Assembly (NCBI GenBank): GCA_963677225.1
Contig: OY781923.1
Span: 1,302,001-1,366,000 of the forward strand
Source: SABI01 sp028532915
GTDB taxonomy: Bacteria; Spirochaetota; Spirochaetia; Sphaerochaetales; Sphaerochaetaceae
Reading direction: 5' to 3'
DNA: 64,000 bases
Of the stretch, positions 18,208-27,286 are shown one piece after another. Positions within the stretch are counted from its first letter, which is position 1, and every line of letters begins with the position of its first letter. A program made the translations under genes and the position numbers. The notes below the pieces were generated by a model. That model saw only the letters and a list, made by a program, of their open reading frames with translations. It was not told the origin of the DNA and did no database searches.

Positions 18208-19599
18208 ATGAAAATTGCTTCTTCTCCCCGATTTCTCACCCGAGAGCTTCTTTTCCTCTCCTTCCCAATCATGATCAGCAACCTTCTTCAGGTTCTTTAT
18301 AACACAGTAGATGCATTTTATCTGGGAAAAATCGGAAAGGAAGCCATCAGCGCCCCCTCCATCACGATGAATATCTCAAATTTCATCATCATCTTCGGAG
18401 CCGCTTTCAGCGTCTCGGGAACTACGATGATTTCTCAGGCCTTCGGAAACGATTCCCATAATAGAAAGCGCCTCGACCTTCTTGCATCTCAGGTCCTTCT
18501 GGTGAATATCTGTCTCTCAATCCTCATAACCCTTATCGGTTACTTCAGTTCGGAAACACTCATGCAGCTGATGAAAGTGCCTGAAGGTCTGACCTACACG
18601 TATACACGATCATATATGCAGATCACATTTCTCACGATGCCCTTCTTCTTTCTGGATCTCTCTTTGAGAAGCATCTATCAGGGGATCGGTGATTCGGTAA
18701 CTCCTCTCTATGTTCAATGTGTCGCTGTGATCATCAATGTGATTCTCGATCCCATTCTGATCTTCGGATTCCACGGTATACCCCGTCTTGAAGTATTCGG
18801 TGCGGCAATGGCGACATTCATTGCCAGAACGATCAGCGGCTCTATCTCTCTTATCCTTCTGCTGAAAATGAACAAAGGGATCAAGATATCACTGCGCCTT
18901 ATGAAGCCGCACGGGAGAACACTGTCTTTGATGACGAAGATCGGCCTTCCGGCCGCGATCGGCCAGTCGATCAGTGCTTTGGGATTCGCTGTGATTCAGG
19001 GAGCTGTGAACACTTTCGGTCCTGTCGTGATAGCCTCGATGGGAGTGGGTAACAGGATCCAGTCGCTATTTCACATGCCTACTCAGGGAATCAGTCAGGG
19101 CGTAAGTATCCTTGCCGGGAAAAAGCTCGGAAACGATGAGCCCCGGGAGGCCCAGAAAGTTGTGAACACAGGGCTCCTTCTTATCGGATCGACAATATCC
19201 ATAGGAATGTCTCTGGTGATGATATTCGGCAAATGGGTCATCATCTTTTTTGTAAATGACCCTCATGTCATCGCCGAAGGGACGAAAATGTTCTATTTTA
19301 CGGCACCTTCGGTTATAGTCTTTTCCTTGTTCACAGTCATCATGGGAGCATTTCAATCGGGAGGGAAGACCCGTTCGATGATGATCATGAACATCATTCG
19401 GCTGTGGGGCCTGAGAGTCCCTATGGTCTATCTTCTTCCGGCCCTGTTCTCCCTCGGGTCGAGCGGTATTTACATTGCCATGCTTACAAGTAATTTTGTA
19501 GTCACGATCTGCGCCCTGATTCTCTTTTCGAAAGGTACGTGGAAAGTCAATCTTATCAAAGAGAAGCCCCTTTCCGTTTCAAGTGTACATAAGAGTTAA
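18208..19599 (+). CDS. MATE family efflux transporter
   Basis: The product is a ~463-residue, 12-helix integral membrane protein with the two MATE repeats. Conserved patterns include PIMISNLLQVLYNTVDAFYLGKIG in helix 1, a TMISQAFGN loop, and the helix-7 region GLPAAIGQSISALGFAV with the downstream QGISQGVSILAGKKLGN loop (the repeat-2 equivalent of TMISQAFGN). It belongs to the NorM/DinF superfamily, which exports cationic compounds using Na+ or H+ gradients. The start is ambiguous: TTG 18187, with a weak AGGA just upstream, would add seven residues; ATG 18208 has no clear ribosome-binding site. It precedes the HtrA gene by 28 nt and may share a transcript with it. Confidence 0.88.
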   Translation: MKIASSPRFLTRELLFLSFPIMISNLLQVLYNTVDAFYLGKIGKEAISAPSITMNISNFIIIFGAAFSVSGTTMISQAFGNDSHNRKRLDLLASQVLLVNICLSILITLIGYFSSETLMQLMKVPEGLTYTYTRSYMQITFLTMPFFFLDLSLRSIYQGIGDSVTPLYVQCVAVIINVILDPILIFGFHGIPRLEVFGAAMATFIARTISGSISLILLLKMNKGIKISLRLMKPHGRTLSLMTKIGLPAAIGQSISALGFAVIQGAVNTFGPVVIASMGVGNRIQSLFHMPTQGISQGVSILAGKKLGNDEPREAQKVVNTGLLLIGSTISIGMSLVMIFGKWVIIFFVNDPHVIAEGTKMFYFTAPSVIVFSLFTVIMGAFQSGGKTRSMMIMNIIRLWGLRVPMVYLLPALFSLGSSGIYIAMLTSNFVVTICALILFSKGTWKVNLIKEKPLSVSSVHKS

Positions 19600-19627
19600 A
19601 AGAGGGTACAATTCGAAACAGGAAATA

Positions 19628-20938
19628 ATGAAGGTTAAATGGATGAGCAATTCAAATCAATTTAGAAAAAGACCTGCAGTTTCAGTTTTCAAGATCATCA
19701 TCTTCATCGTGACGATAACCGTTTTCGTAATCGGAATTCTCGGGTGGACCCATTCTTTGAAAGAGAAGGAGACCCTGTCGAAAGAGAGACAAACTCTTCA
19801 GAAAGTACTTGAGCGCGAAGGTTATGAAGGGCTTCTTGAGATGGCGGGAGCAAAAGTCCATCAGATTTTCTACGGAGATGAGGGGGTTTCAGTCTTCCTC
19901 GGTGATCTGGATGCCTACACCTACAGCGCGGACGAAATGAGAAATATCGCCATATACGAACGGGCTAACCGGTCTGTTGTGAACATTACAACTGTGACAC
20001 TGGACCTCAACTCGTTTCTGGAGGTCCTCCCGATTCAGGGGACCGGTTCGGGTATCATCATATCCGAAAGCGGATATATCCTCACAAACGCCCACGTTGT
20101 CCAGGATGCGGCCACAATGACTGTCACGCTGCACGACGGTACAGTCTCCGAAGCCGCTCTGGTCGGCCTCGATAATGAGAATGATCTTGCTGTCCTCAAG
20201 ATCGAAGTCGAAGAGACGGTCCACCTCACTCCGATCCAATTCGGAGACGGGTCGACTCTGAAAGTAGGGCAGAAGGTTGTCGCCATCGGCAATCCTTTCG
20301 GATACGACAGGACGATGACACTCGGAACCGTATCGGGACTCGGGCGACCGGTCAAAGTGGATACGAATACTGTCATCAACGGGATGATACAGACCGATGC
20401 AGCGATCAATCCCGGGAACTCCGGAGGACCTCTGCTCGACAGCAGCGGGAGAATGGTGGGGATTTGTACCTCGATCTACTCGACGACCGGAGGTTCTCAG
20501 GGGATAGGGTTCGCGATTCCGGTGAATACTGCGATTTCGGTTATCCCCGATCTGATCCAGTATGGAAAGGTCATCCGCGGTTGGCTGGATATCACGGTGG
20601 TACAGCTCGATTCTTCGATAGTCTCATATGCCGAACTTCCCGTGAATGAAGGTCTGCTGATCTCAGAAGTAAGACCAAACGGTAAGTCTGAGAAGGGCGG
20701 TCTTAAAGGCGGATATGAGAGAGTGCAGTACGGGTCTTCCATCATCTACCTCGGAGGTGATATCATCACGAAGATCAACGGGATAGAGATCTCCGATTAT
20801 TCCGATCTGTATCATGCACTTGTCGACACCAATCCCGGTGATATCGTGAGTGTCACTGTTGTAAGAGATTCGAAAGAAAAGACACTGGAAATAGAGCTGG
20901 TCGAAAGACCTTCTCAGATGGAATGGATGGTTAATTGA
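19628..20938 (+). CDS. membrane-anchored HtrA/DegS-type serine protease
   Basis: ATG 19628 follows CAGGA by 4 nt; an alternative ATG at 19643 would remove five residues. After a short basic N-terminus a single helix (about residues 18-40) anchors the protein, followed by a coiled stretch, a trypsin-like protease domain, and one C-terminal PDZ domain. The catalytic triad is visible: His in LTNAHVV, Asp in ENDLAVLK, Ser in NPGNSGGPLL. One PDZ and an uncleaved anchor resemble DegS/HtrA periplasmic quality-control or stress-signal proteases. The stop overlaps the uvrB start (TGATG), so uvrB is probably translationally coupled. Confidence 0.92.
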   Translation: MKVKWMSNSNQFRKRPAVSVFKIIIFIVTITVFVIGILGWTHSLKEKETLSKERQTLQKVLEREGYEGLLEMAGAKVHQIFYGDEGVSVFLGDLDAYTYSADEMRNIAIYERANRSVVNITTVTLDLNSFLEVLPIQGTGSGIIISESGYILTNAHVVQDAATMTVTLHDGTVSEAALVGLDNENDLAVLKIEVEETVHLTPIQFGDGSTLKVGQKVVAIGNPFGYDRTMTLGTVSGLGRPVKVDTNTVINGMIQTDAAINPGNSGGPLLDSSGRMVGICTSIYSTTGGSQGIGFAIPVNTAISVIPDLIQYGKVIRGWLDITVVQLDSSIVSYAELPVNEGLLISEVRPNGKSEKGGLKGGYERVQYGSSIIYLGGDIITKINGIEISDYSDLYHALVDTNPGDIVSVTVVRDSKEKTLEIELVERPSQMEWMVN

Positions 20939-22932
20939 TGGGAAACAGATTCAAGGTCGTCTCAGAATACAGTCCCGCCGGGGACCAGAAAGATGCGATA
21001 GAACTTCTGAGTGCAGGAGTCGAATCCGATTTCGAAAGACAGACACTCAAGGGTGTTACCGGTTCCGGGAAAACCTACACGATGGCGAAGATCATCGAGA
21101 AGGTCCAGAAACCGACACTGATCCTCAGCCACAACAAGACACTGGCAGCACAGCTGTACAGAGAATTCAAATCGTTCTTTCCGGACAACGCGGTCGGCTA
21201 TTTCGTCTCGACATATGATTATTACCAGCCTGAAGCGTATGTCCCCGGAAAGGATCTGTATATCGAAAAGGATGCCGCAATAAATGATGAGATCGACAGA
21301 CTGAGACTGTTCGCCTCATATGCTCTGATGGAACGCAGAGATGTTGTCATCGTTGCGACTGTAAGCTGTATATTCGGTCTGGGAAACCCGACGAGTTTCA
21401 AAGATATGGTAAAACATATCCAGGTCGGCGACACCTTTGATTATAAGGAAGATTTTTCCCATCTGATCAGAATGCAGTATGACCGCAACGACATGATCCT
21501 GAACCGTGGTTCGTTCAGAGTGCGCGGTGATGTGATCGAGATCTTCCCTCCTTATTTGGAAATTGCCGTGAAGATCAAACTCGAATGGGATGAAGTCGAA
21601 TCGATCGAATGGTTCGAACCGATCTCGGGTAACACCATCGAAAATGCCCTTGCGTGCAGCATCTATCCGGCAAAGCAGTTCGTCATGCCTCCTGAGGAGG
21701 TGAAAAATGCGATCGAAAGAATAAGGCAGGAGATGGAAGACCAGGTGGCCTTCTTCAAAAGTCAGGGAAAGCTTCTGGAGGCCGAACGTATCCGTACCCG
21801 GGTCGAATATGATCTGGAGATGCTCCAGGAACTGGGCTACTGCAGCGGTATCGAAAACTATTCAAGACCGCTGGGAAACAGAGAGGAGGGTGAAGCGCCT
21901 CCGGTTCTTCTCAACTATTTTCCTCCCGATTTTCTCACATTTATAGATGAATCTCACGTAACCCTTCCTCAGATTGGAGCTATGTATGAAGGAGACCGTT
22001 CGAGAAAACTCAACCTGGTGAACTATGGATTCAGACTTCCATCCGCACTTGACAACCGTCCGCTGAAATATGATGAGTTCGATAGGACCTGCGGCCAGCG
22101 CATCTACGTAACCGCGACTCCCGGAACGAAAGAGATCAATGAGTCTGCTCAGGTGGTCGAACAGATCATCCGGCCGACCGGACTTATCGATCCGGAGATC
22201 GAGGTGAGACCGACGAAAGGACAGATGGAGCATCTGTATGGTGAGATCAGGAAGACTGTTGCCGAAAAGGAACGGGTACTGGTCACGACCCTCACTAAAA
22301 GAATGAGTGAAGACCTGAGCGACTATCTGTCGAATCTGGGATTGAAGGTCCGTTATCTTCACTCCGAGATCGAGACGATCGAGAGAGTGGAGATCCTGCG
22401 GGATCTGAGACTGGGTACTTACGATGTTCTCGTCGGGATCAACCTCCTTCGTGAAGGACTTGATCTTCCTGAAGTCTCTCTCATAGCGATACTGGATGCT
22501 GATAAGATCGGCTTCCTTCGTTCTGCGACCTCGCTGATTCAGACGATAGGAAGAGCCGCGAGAAATGTGAACGGCAGGGTCATCATGTATGCTGATAAAG
22601 AGAGCATAGCCATGAAAGAGGCCATAGGTGAGACAAAAAGAAGAAGAGCCATCCAGATGGCTTATAATGAAGAGCACAATATCACTCCTCAGACCATCAA
22701 AAAGTCGATACAGGATATTATTTCACGTGAACATGAGGAAAAAGAGGAGATTCAGAAGAATGACATCGAACTGCTCAAAAGCCGCTATAACCTTCTCAAA
22801 GCAGCCGACAGGAAAAAATATATCAAGGATCTTGAAAAAGAGATGTTCGAGCATGCGAAGAATCTTGAATTCGAGCAGGCAGCTCTCATCAGGGACGAGA
22901 TTGAATCTATCAAGGCGATGAATATCTCCTGA
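20938..22932 (+). CDS. uvrB: excinuclease ABC subunit B
   Basis: This 664-residue DNA-repair helicase-like protein acts with UvrA and UvrC in nucleotide excision repair. It has the Walker A loop GVTGSGKT near residue 40, the beta-hairpin region with YDYYQPEAYVP (about 90-100), DESHVTLPQ as the DExx box, and motif VI IQTIGRAARNVNG. The UVR domain, which contacts UvrC, is at the C-terminus (DLEKEMFEHAKNLEFEQAA). Length and domain order are those of the family. Its ATG overlaps the last base of the htrA stop codon. It is convergent with the caspase-like gene six bases beyond its end. Confidence 0.97.
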   Translation: MGNRFKVVSEYSPAGDQKDAIELLSAGVESDFERQTLKGVTGSGKTYTMAKIIEKVQKPTLILSHNKTLAAQLYREFKSFFPDNAVGYFVSTYDYYQPEAYVPGKDLYIEKDAAINDEIDRLRLFASYALMERRDVVIVATVSCIFGLGNPTSFKDMVKHIQVGDTFDYKEDFSHLIRMQYDRNDMILNRGSFRVRGDVIEIFPPYLEIAVKIKLEWDEVESIEWFEPISGNTIENALACSIYPAKQFVMPPEEVKNAIERIRQEMEDQVAFFKSQGKLLEAERIRTRVEYDLEMLQELGYCSGIENYSRPLGNREEGEAPPVLLNYFPPDFLTFIDESHVTLPQIGAMYEGDRSRKLNLVNYGFRLPSALDNRPLKYDEFDRTCGQRIYVTATPGTKEINESAQVVEQIIRPTGLIDPEIEVRPTKGQMEHLYGEIRKTVAEKERVLVTTLTKRMSEDLSDYLSNLGLKVRYLHSEIETIERVEILRDLRLGTYDVLVGINLLREGLDLPEVSLIAILDADKIGFLRSATSLIQTIGRAARNVNGRVIMYADKESIAMKEAIGETKRRRAIQMAYNEEHNITPQTIKKSIQDIISREHEEKEEIQKNDIELLKSRYNLLKAADRKKYIKDLEKEMFEHAKNLEFEQAALIRDEIESIKAMNIS

Positions 22933-22938
22933 GACTGT

Positions 22939-23892
22939 CTACCATCGCTCGGTAAAGAGGATGATCCCGGTCGGACCTGATGAGAGCTGGTAATTCTGAG
23001 AGATGAACCAGCTGACATCATAGAGGGAATTCACCTCTTTGTTTCTGATCGAATCGGCAATGTCTTCCAGTGTAATCATTTCCCCCTCATGTTTTTCGAT
23101 GTGACCTGTCACACTGTACGCTCTTTTATCTGACGAGTTGTCCCCGTAGTACAGATTTGCCGTAGTCGTCTCTGTATGGACCCATCCGAGGCGGTGAAGG
23201 AATGCGAGAGTGAAGTAGCCGTGAGTCTCACCGTTGTCGAGTTCCAGTTCGATCGATGTCTGATCATCTTTAGATGCGACGAGAGAAAATGTATGGGGAT
23301 TGAAGGTTTCTACAACATTGTCACTGTACAGGGGATACGGTGAGACGTGTTCTCCGCTGTAGCAGGAATCGAGAATAACCACACTATTTCCTGGAAGAGA
23401 ATTCAGCGCGGAAGAGAGATCCCCGACACCAAGTGTCTCATATTCTACAGAATCATCATCAGAAGCGACGATCAGGTAGCCTCTCTCGGTTTCATCTTCG
23501 ATTCCGTGACCCGCAAAATAGAAGATGAATATATCATTGTCATCCATTCTTTCTTTGATAGCAGCGATTCTCTGAAGGATCTTCTCCTTTGAAGGATAGA
23601 GAGCATCCTCCTCATCTGTTGCATCTTCCTGAGACTGTATCGACAGATATCCTTCAAATCCTATTCCGTAATAGCTGTATAAAGAAGCTGACGCTGCAGC
23701 CATCTCCTTTGCATCCCGAATCGTTCCGTCGAGTGTATTGAGAGAATCGAATCCGGCCTCATCAGCATAGTCGAGACCAACGAACAGTGCGTATACTGTA
23801 ATATCGTCAGCCCTTTCGGTAAATAGTTCACATGAAGATAGAAGTGAGAGGAGAATCAGGGAGATTAAGAATATTGTGATCTTTCTTTTCAT
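22939..23892 (-). CDS. caspase-fold (C14) lipoprotein peptidase
   Basis: The 317-residue product starts with a lipoprotein signal with lipobox LLSSC (about residue 20), then a caspase-like p20 domain: VYALFVGLDYAD, a Lys/Asp-rich loop, the catalytic His in IFYFAGHG, and the catalytic Cys in VILDSCYSG. This is the pattern of bacterial orthocaspases/metacaspase-like proteases (Peptidase_C14). Two acidic segments could bind Ca2+. A C-terminal extension of ~100 residues has no known domain. It overlaps by four bases the upstream gene for a predicted outer-membrane protein, so the two probably act together at the envelope. Proteolytic activity and target are inferred. Confidence 0.85.
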   Translation of the reverse strand: MKRKITIFLISLILLSLLSSCELFTERADDITVYALFVGLDYADEAGFDSLNTLDGTIRDAKEMAAASASLYSYYGIGFEGYLSIQSQEDATDEEDALYPSKEKILQRIAAIKERMDDNDIFIFYFAGHGIEDETERGYLIVASDDDSVEYETLGVGDLSSALNSLPGNSVVILDSCYSGEHVSPYPLYSDNVVETFNPHTFSLVASKDDQTSIELELDNGETHGYFTLAFLHRLGWVHTETTTANLYYGDNSSDKRAYSVTGHIEKHEGEMITLEDIADSIRNKEVNSLYDVSWFISQNYQLSSGPTGIILFTERW

Positions 23893-24464
23893 AGGTCCTC
23901 TCTCATGTAGGTGAACCTGATTCCGGCCGACAGTCGCATTGCGGTGTAATCGCTTCTGAAATCAAACTCCAACGGCACGATCAGAGTGAAATAGGAGCGT
24001 TGTGTTCTGTCTGAAAGAGGAACGATGAATGTGATACGTCCTCCGGGGTAGGTGATCATATCTCTGTCATCATCGGGCAGCTGCAGCGAATACGAGAGAG
24101 CAAGAGAGAGACTGACAGGAGAAGATGAGAACAGTTCGGTTTCGATTGCAGCGTTCAAAGAAGTGAACTTCTTCCAGTAGACTGCCTGATACGTGATGCT
24201 TCTGGTAGAGTGATCCAGACCGGACTGAAAGGAGAGTGAAATATCGTCAGAGAGGGTGAACAGTACTGGGGATACTGTGAGAGAGAAAGATCCGTGAGTT
24301 CTCGCGAAAAGATCATCGTCCTGAATTTCGGAGGGGAAGGAGAGGTACATACCCGAACCGGCTGCGATGTCCCATCCTGCCTGAGCACTCAGCAAGATGG
24401 TTGAACATACCAAATAGAGGAATACCAAAGGTATTTGTCTGACTGTTCTTCTGTGACCCTTCAT
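23889..24464 (-). CDS. predicted small secreted beta-barrel protein
   Basis: The 191-residue product has an N-terminal signal peptide (QIPLVFLYLVCSTILLSAQA, cleavage likely after AQA). The remainder is made of alternating hydrophobic/polar segments ending in aromatic residues (e.g. SFSLTVSPVLFTL, SLSLALSYSLQL, YFTLIVPLEFDF), and the chain ends ...RLSAGIRFTYMREDL. That is how an 8-10-stranded outer-membrane barrel looks, although the last residue is not aromatic. It is the first gene of a two-gene unit with the caspase-fold lipoprotein, four-base ATGA overlap. No family recognised. Confidence 0.65.
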   Translation of the reverse strand: MKGHRRTVRQIPLVFLYLVCSTILLSAQAGWDIAAGSGMYLSFPSEIQDDDLFARTHGSFSLTVSPVLFTLSDDISLSFQSGLDHSTRSITYQAVYWKKFTSLNAAIETELFSSSPVSLSLALSYSLQLPDDDRDMITYPGGRITFIVPLSDRTQRSYFTLIVPLEFDFRSDYTAMRLSAGIRFTYMREDL

Positions 24465-24527
24465 TGATCAAATATAGAGATAAAGCAGTTCATAATCAAG
24501 TCGTTCAGGAAGGCTTGAAAGAGATTG

Positions 24528-25571
24528 TCAGAGGCTGTCGGAAAGAAAGAACGAGATATAAGTTAAGGGTATAAGCAGAGTAGCCTCAGGTTCCTGTACT
24601 TCTGAGCTCGAATAGACACTTACCTGATGCTGATCATATTCATACAGCAGCAGGTATCTGGTGCCGAGAAATTCACAGCTTATGAGACGGGCATTCGAGA
24701 GTTTCAAGTGGGGAAGAAGAGTCGAAGGAATCGATGAGCTTTGATCTTCTATCAGTACATGTTCGGGCCGGAAGAAGAGGACTGATCGATTCACATCCTC
24801 CTTCTGTCCGTATGAAGTTTCTGATAGTTGGGCGGTGATATCAGAAGCGGTGACGGGCAGTGTGGACCCCTCTCCCATGAACTGTGCGACATATTGAGAA
24901 TGCGGACTGTGATAGACCTGCTGAGGCGTTCCTACCTGCTCGATGTGACCGTCTTTCATCACGATGATGAGATCGCTCAGGCTGAGGGCTTCTTCCTGAT
25001 CGTGAGTGACATACAGTGTTGTGATTCCGGTCTTCTTATGGATCGATCTGATCTGATGGCGAAGATACTTCCTGTTTTTTGCATCCAGAGCAGAAAGAGG
25101 TTCATCAAGCAGCAGCAGTTCAGGTTCACTTGCCAGAGCGCGGGCGAAGGCGACTCTCTGCCGCTCTCCTCCGCTGAGCTCTCCGATCTTTCTTTTCTCA
25201 TAGCCGGCAAGTGAGACAAGTTTCAGAAGTGATTCGACCTTTTCCTTCTGATTCTGCTTGGATTCCCTTCGCAGTTTCAAAGGATAAGCGATGTTCTGGG
25301 CCACGTTCATGTGGGGAAACAGGGCGTAGTCCTGAAATACCAGCGCAATATTTCTCTCGTGAACCGGTGTGCGGGTGATATCCTTATCGTTGAGAGTTAT
25401 CGTTCCTGTCTGTGTCGGCAGAAGTCCGCTGATTATCTGCAATGTGGTGCTTTTCCCGCAGCCGGATGGGCCGATTATGCTCACAAGAGCCCCTTTTGGA
25501 ACACTGAAACTCAGCGACAATGAGAATTCGGGATATTGTACCGATACCTCGGAGCAGATGAGTGAATCCAT
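24528..25571 (-). CDS. thiQ: thiamine ABC transporter ATP-binding protein
   Basis: This 347-residue ATPase has Walker A GPSGCGKST (about 34), the Q-loop FQDYALFPH, the signature LSGGERQRVAFARAL, Walker B LLLLDEPLSALD and the H-loop TLYVTHDQ. A C-terminal TOBE-like regulatory domain (VLFFRPEHVLI) follows. It lies 3 nt after the permease gene and is the last gene of an operon headed by a TPP riboswitch, which makes thiamine or a thiamine phosphate the substrate. Sequence alone would allow a spermidine/iron family ATPase; the assignment rests on the riboswitch and the ThiB-like binding protein. It is longer than E. coli ThiQ because of the TOBE domain. Confidence 0.85.
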   Translation of the reverse strand: MDSLICSEVSVQYPEFSLSLSFSVPKGALVSIIGPSGCGKSTTLQIISGLLPTQTGTITLNDKDITRTPVHERNIALVFQDYALFPHMNVAQNIAYPLKLRRESKQNQKEKVESLLKLVSLAGYEKRKIGELSGGERQRVAFARALASEPELLLLDEPLSALDAKNRKYLRHQIRSIHKKTGITTLYVTHDQEEALSLSDLIIVMKDGHIEQVGTPQQVYHSPHSQYVAQFMGEGSTLPVTASDITAQLSETSYGQKEDVNRSVLFFRPEHVLIEDQSSSIPSTLLPHLKLSNARLISCEFLGTRYLLLYEYDQHQVSVYSSSEVQEPEATLLIPLTYISFFLSDSL

Positions 25572-25574
25572 CTA

Positions 25575-27284
25575 TTATACCTCTTCTTTCTTGAAAAATT
25601 CGAGCACTGCGAAGACCAGCAGGCAGATGACCATCAGGATAGTTCCCAACGCGCATGATGATGCAAAATTGTACGAACCGATCAGACGGTACAGTACGAG
25701 CGGGACTGTCACGATGGAAGAATCAGCGAGAGCCAGTGTCGCATTGAGCTCGCCCATAGAGATTGCAAAGGCAAATGCTGCCGATGTCGCTATCGCTCCT
25801 TTGAGCAGCGGAAGTTCTATCAAAATGAACGTTTTCGCGACACTCGCACCCAGTGTGAGTGATGACTGACGGTAGGTGAACGGGATGCGGCGGTAGGAGG
25901 GCAGAAGGGTTCTCAACACAAAGGGACTGGTTATCACGACATGAGCGAGAATCACGAGGACCATTTTGCTGATACCGATTCTTGATGTATACAGAGAGAC
26001 GATATAGTAGCCCAATCCGAGGATGACCGAAGAAACGGCCATCGGAAGCATTGCGAAAATTTCCAGCGAGAACTGCTTCTTTTTCGTGGATGTTACCAGA
26101 CGTGACGAGAGCATCGTCGCGAAGATGATCGCTGTGAACGAGGAAAGTGCTGCTATCACAAGCGAATTGACCAGCGACTGAAACGTCTGTGCCGGTACAG
26201 AACTGAATGATTCGAACAGTTTTCTGTAATTCTGAAGCGAGAAGGTCATCTTCGCAGTCCTGCTTGCTGATGCAAAAAAGGAGCGGTAGACGATAGAAAG
26301 AAGCGGTCCTAAAACGAAAAGAGATGTAAATACCGTATAAAGAGCGACACATATCCTTCCGGCGGGAGAAGAAAGGTGCCTATTGCTCTGCAAGGTGTTT
26401 TTCCCCGAATCAAGTTCTTCGGAGTTGCTCATTCTCTGCTGGGTATAGCTATAGATAGCAACAAGAACCAGAGCAATGATAATAGAGAGAACAGCCATGG
26501 CTGATGCTCCCTGGATATCACCGGTGAGTCTGGCTTTCTGGTAGATATCGACTTCGATCGTTGTAAAGCGGGGACCTCCTCCCAGCACCAGGAGGATTGC
26601 GAAACTTGAGAAACAGAAGAGAAATACGAGTGTGGATGCACTTATGATCGCGGGAATCAGTCTCGGAAGAGTTATAGTCAAAAAGACCTTGAACCGTTTT
26701 GCTCCCAAAGTGGAGGCAGCCTGATTCATCTTCACAGGAAGGAGCGACCAGAAATTGGAGACGATCGACAGCACGATCGGGAAATTGTAGAATGAATGGG
26801 CTAAGATGATCGCATTGAACGTATAGAGGATCTTGAAGGGCGGTTCTTCCAGTGAGAAGAGTCTCATGAGTACAACGTTCAATATACCGCTGTTTCCGAA
26901 GAAGATGACGAATCCGAGGACGATGAGAATCGAAGGAAGGACAAATGGAATGACACTGATGGCTCTGATGAGCTTCTTCCCTCTGAATTCATAGTGGGAG
27001 AGGATGTAAGAACCCGGGAGCCCTATCATAAGGGCTCCGAGGGTGCTCACTGCCGCCTGAAGCAGTGTGAAACTGATAACCCGGTACACCTGAGTATCAG
27101 TGAACAGCACTTTGATGTTCGATAGCGTAAGCCGTGAATTTTCATCCATGAATGCTTTCGAGAGGATGATCAGCAGCGGCAGAAAGAAAAGAACGGTGAG
27201 AAGAATCAGAGCAGGTGTGCTCAAATGCCGGTAGAACCGGCTCTGTTGGAGTATGGATGTCTGACTGTTCTCCCGTTTATTCAT
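25575..27284 (-). CDS. thiP: thiamine ABC transporter permease (fused double-domain)
   Basis: The start is ATG 27284 because CAGGT lies just upstream within the thiB stop region. The 569-residue protein contains two homologous binding-protein-dependent transport domains in tandem, each with six helices and an EAA-type loop (AASTLGAKRFKVFLTITLP in the first half, SSLTLGASVAKTFILIELP in the second). Such fused permeases are usual for ThiP and FbpB relatives. It forms the membrane channel between the ThiB-like binding protein and the ThiQ-like ATPase. Gene spacing of 2-3 nt on both sides supports one operon under the upstream TPP riboswitch. Confidence 0.87.
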   Translation of the reverse strand: MNKRENSQTSILQQSRFYRHLSTPALILLTVLFFLPLLIILSKAFMDENSRLTLSNIKVLFTDTQVYRVISFTLLQAAVSTLGALMIGLPGSYILSHYEFRGKKLIRAISVIPFVLPSILIVLGFVIFFGNSGILNVVLMRLFSLEEPPFKILYTFNAIILAHSFYNFPIVLSIVSNFWSLLPVKMNQAASTLGAKRFKVFLTITLPRLIPAIISASTLVFLFCFSSFAILLVLGGGPRFTTIEVDIYQKARLTGDIQGASAMAVLSIIIALVLVAIYSYTQQRMSNSEELDSGKNTLQSNRHLSSPAGRICVALYTVFTSLFVLGPLLSIVYRSFFASASRTAKMTFSLQNYRKLFESFSSVPAQTFQSLVNSLVIAALSSFTAIIFATMLSSRLVTSTKKKQFSLEIFAMLPMAVSSVILGLGYYIVSLYTSRIGISKMVLVILAHVVITSPFVLRTLLPSYRRIPFTYRQSSLTLGASVAKTFILIELPLLKGAIATSAAFAFAISMGELNATLALADSSIVTVPLVLYRLIGSYNFASSCALGTILMVICLLVFAVLEFFKKEEV

Positions 27285-27286
27285 AA

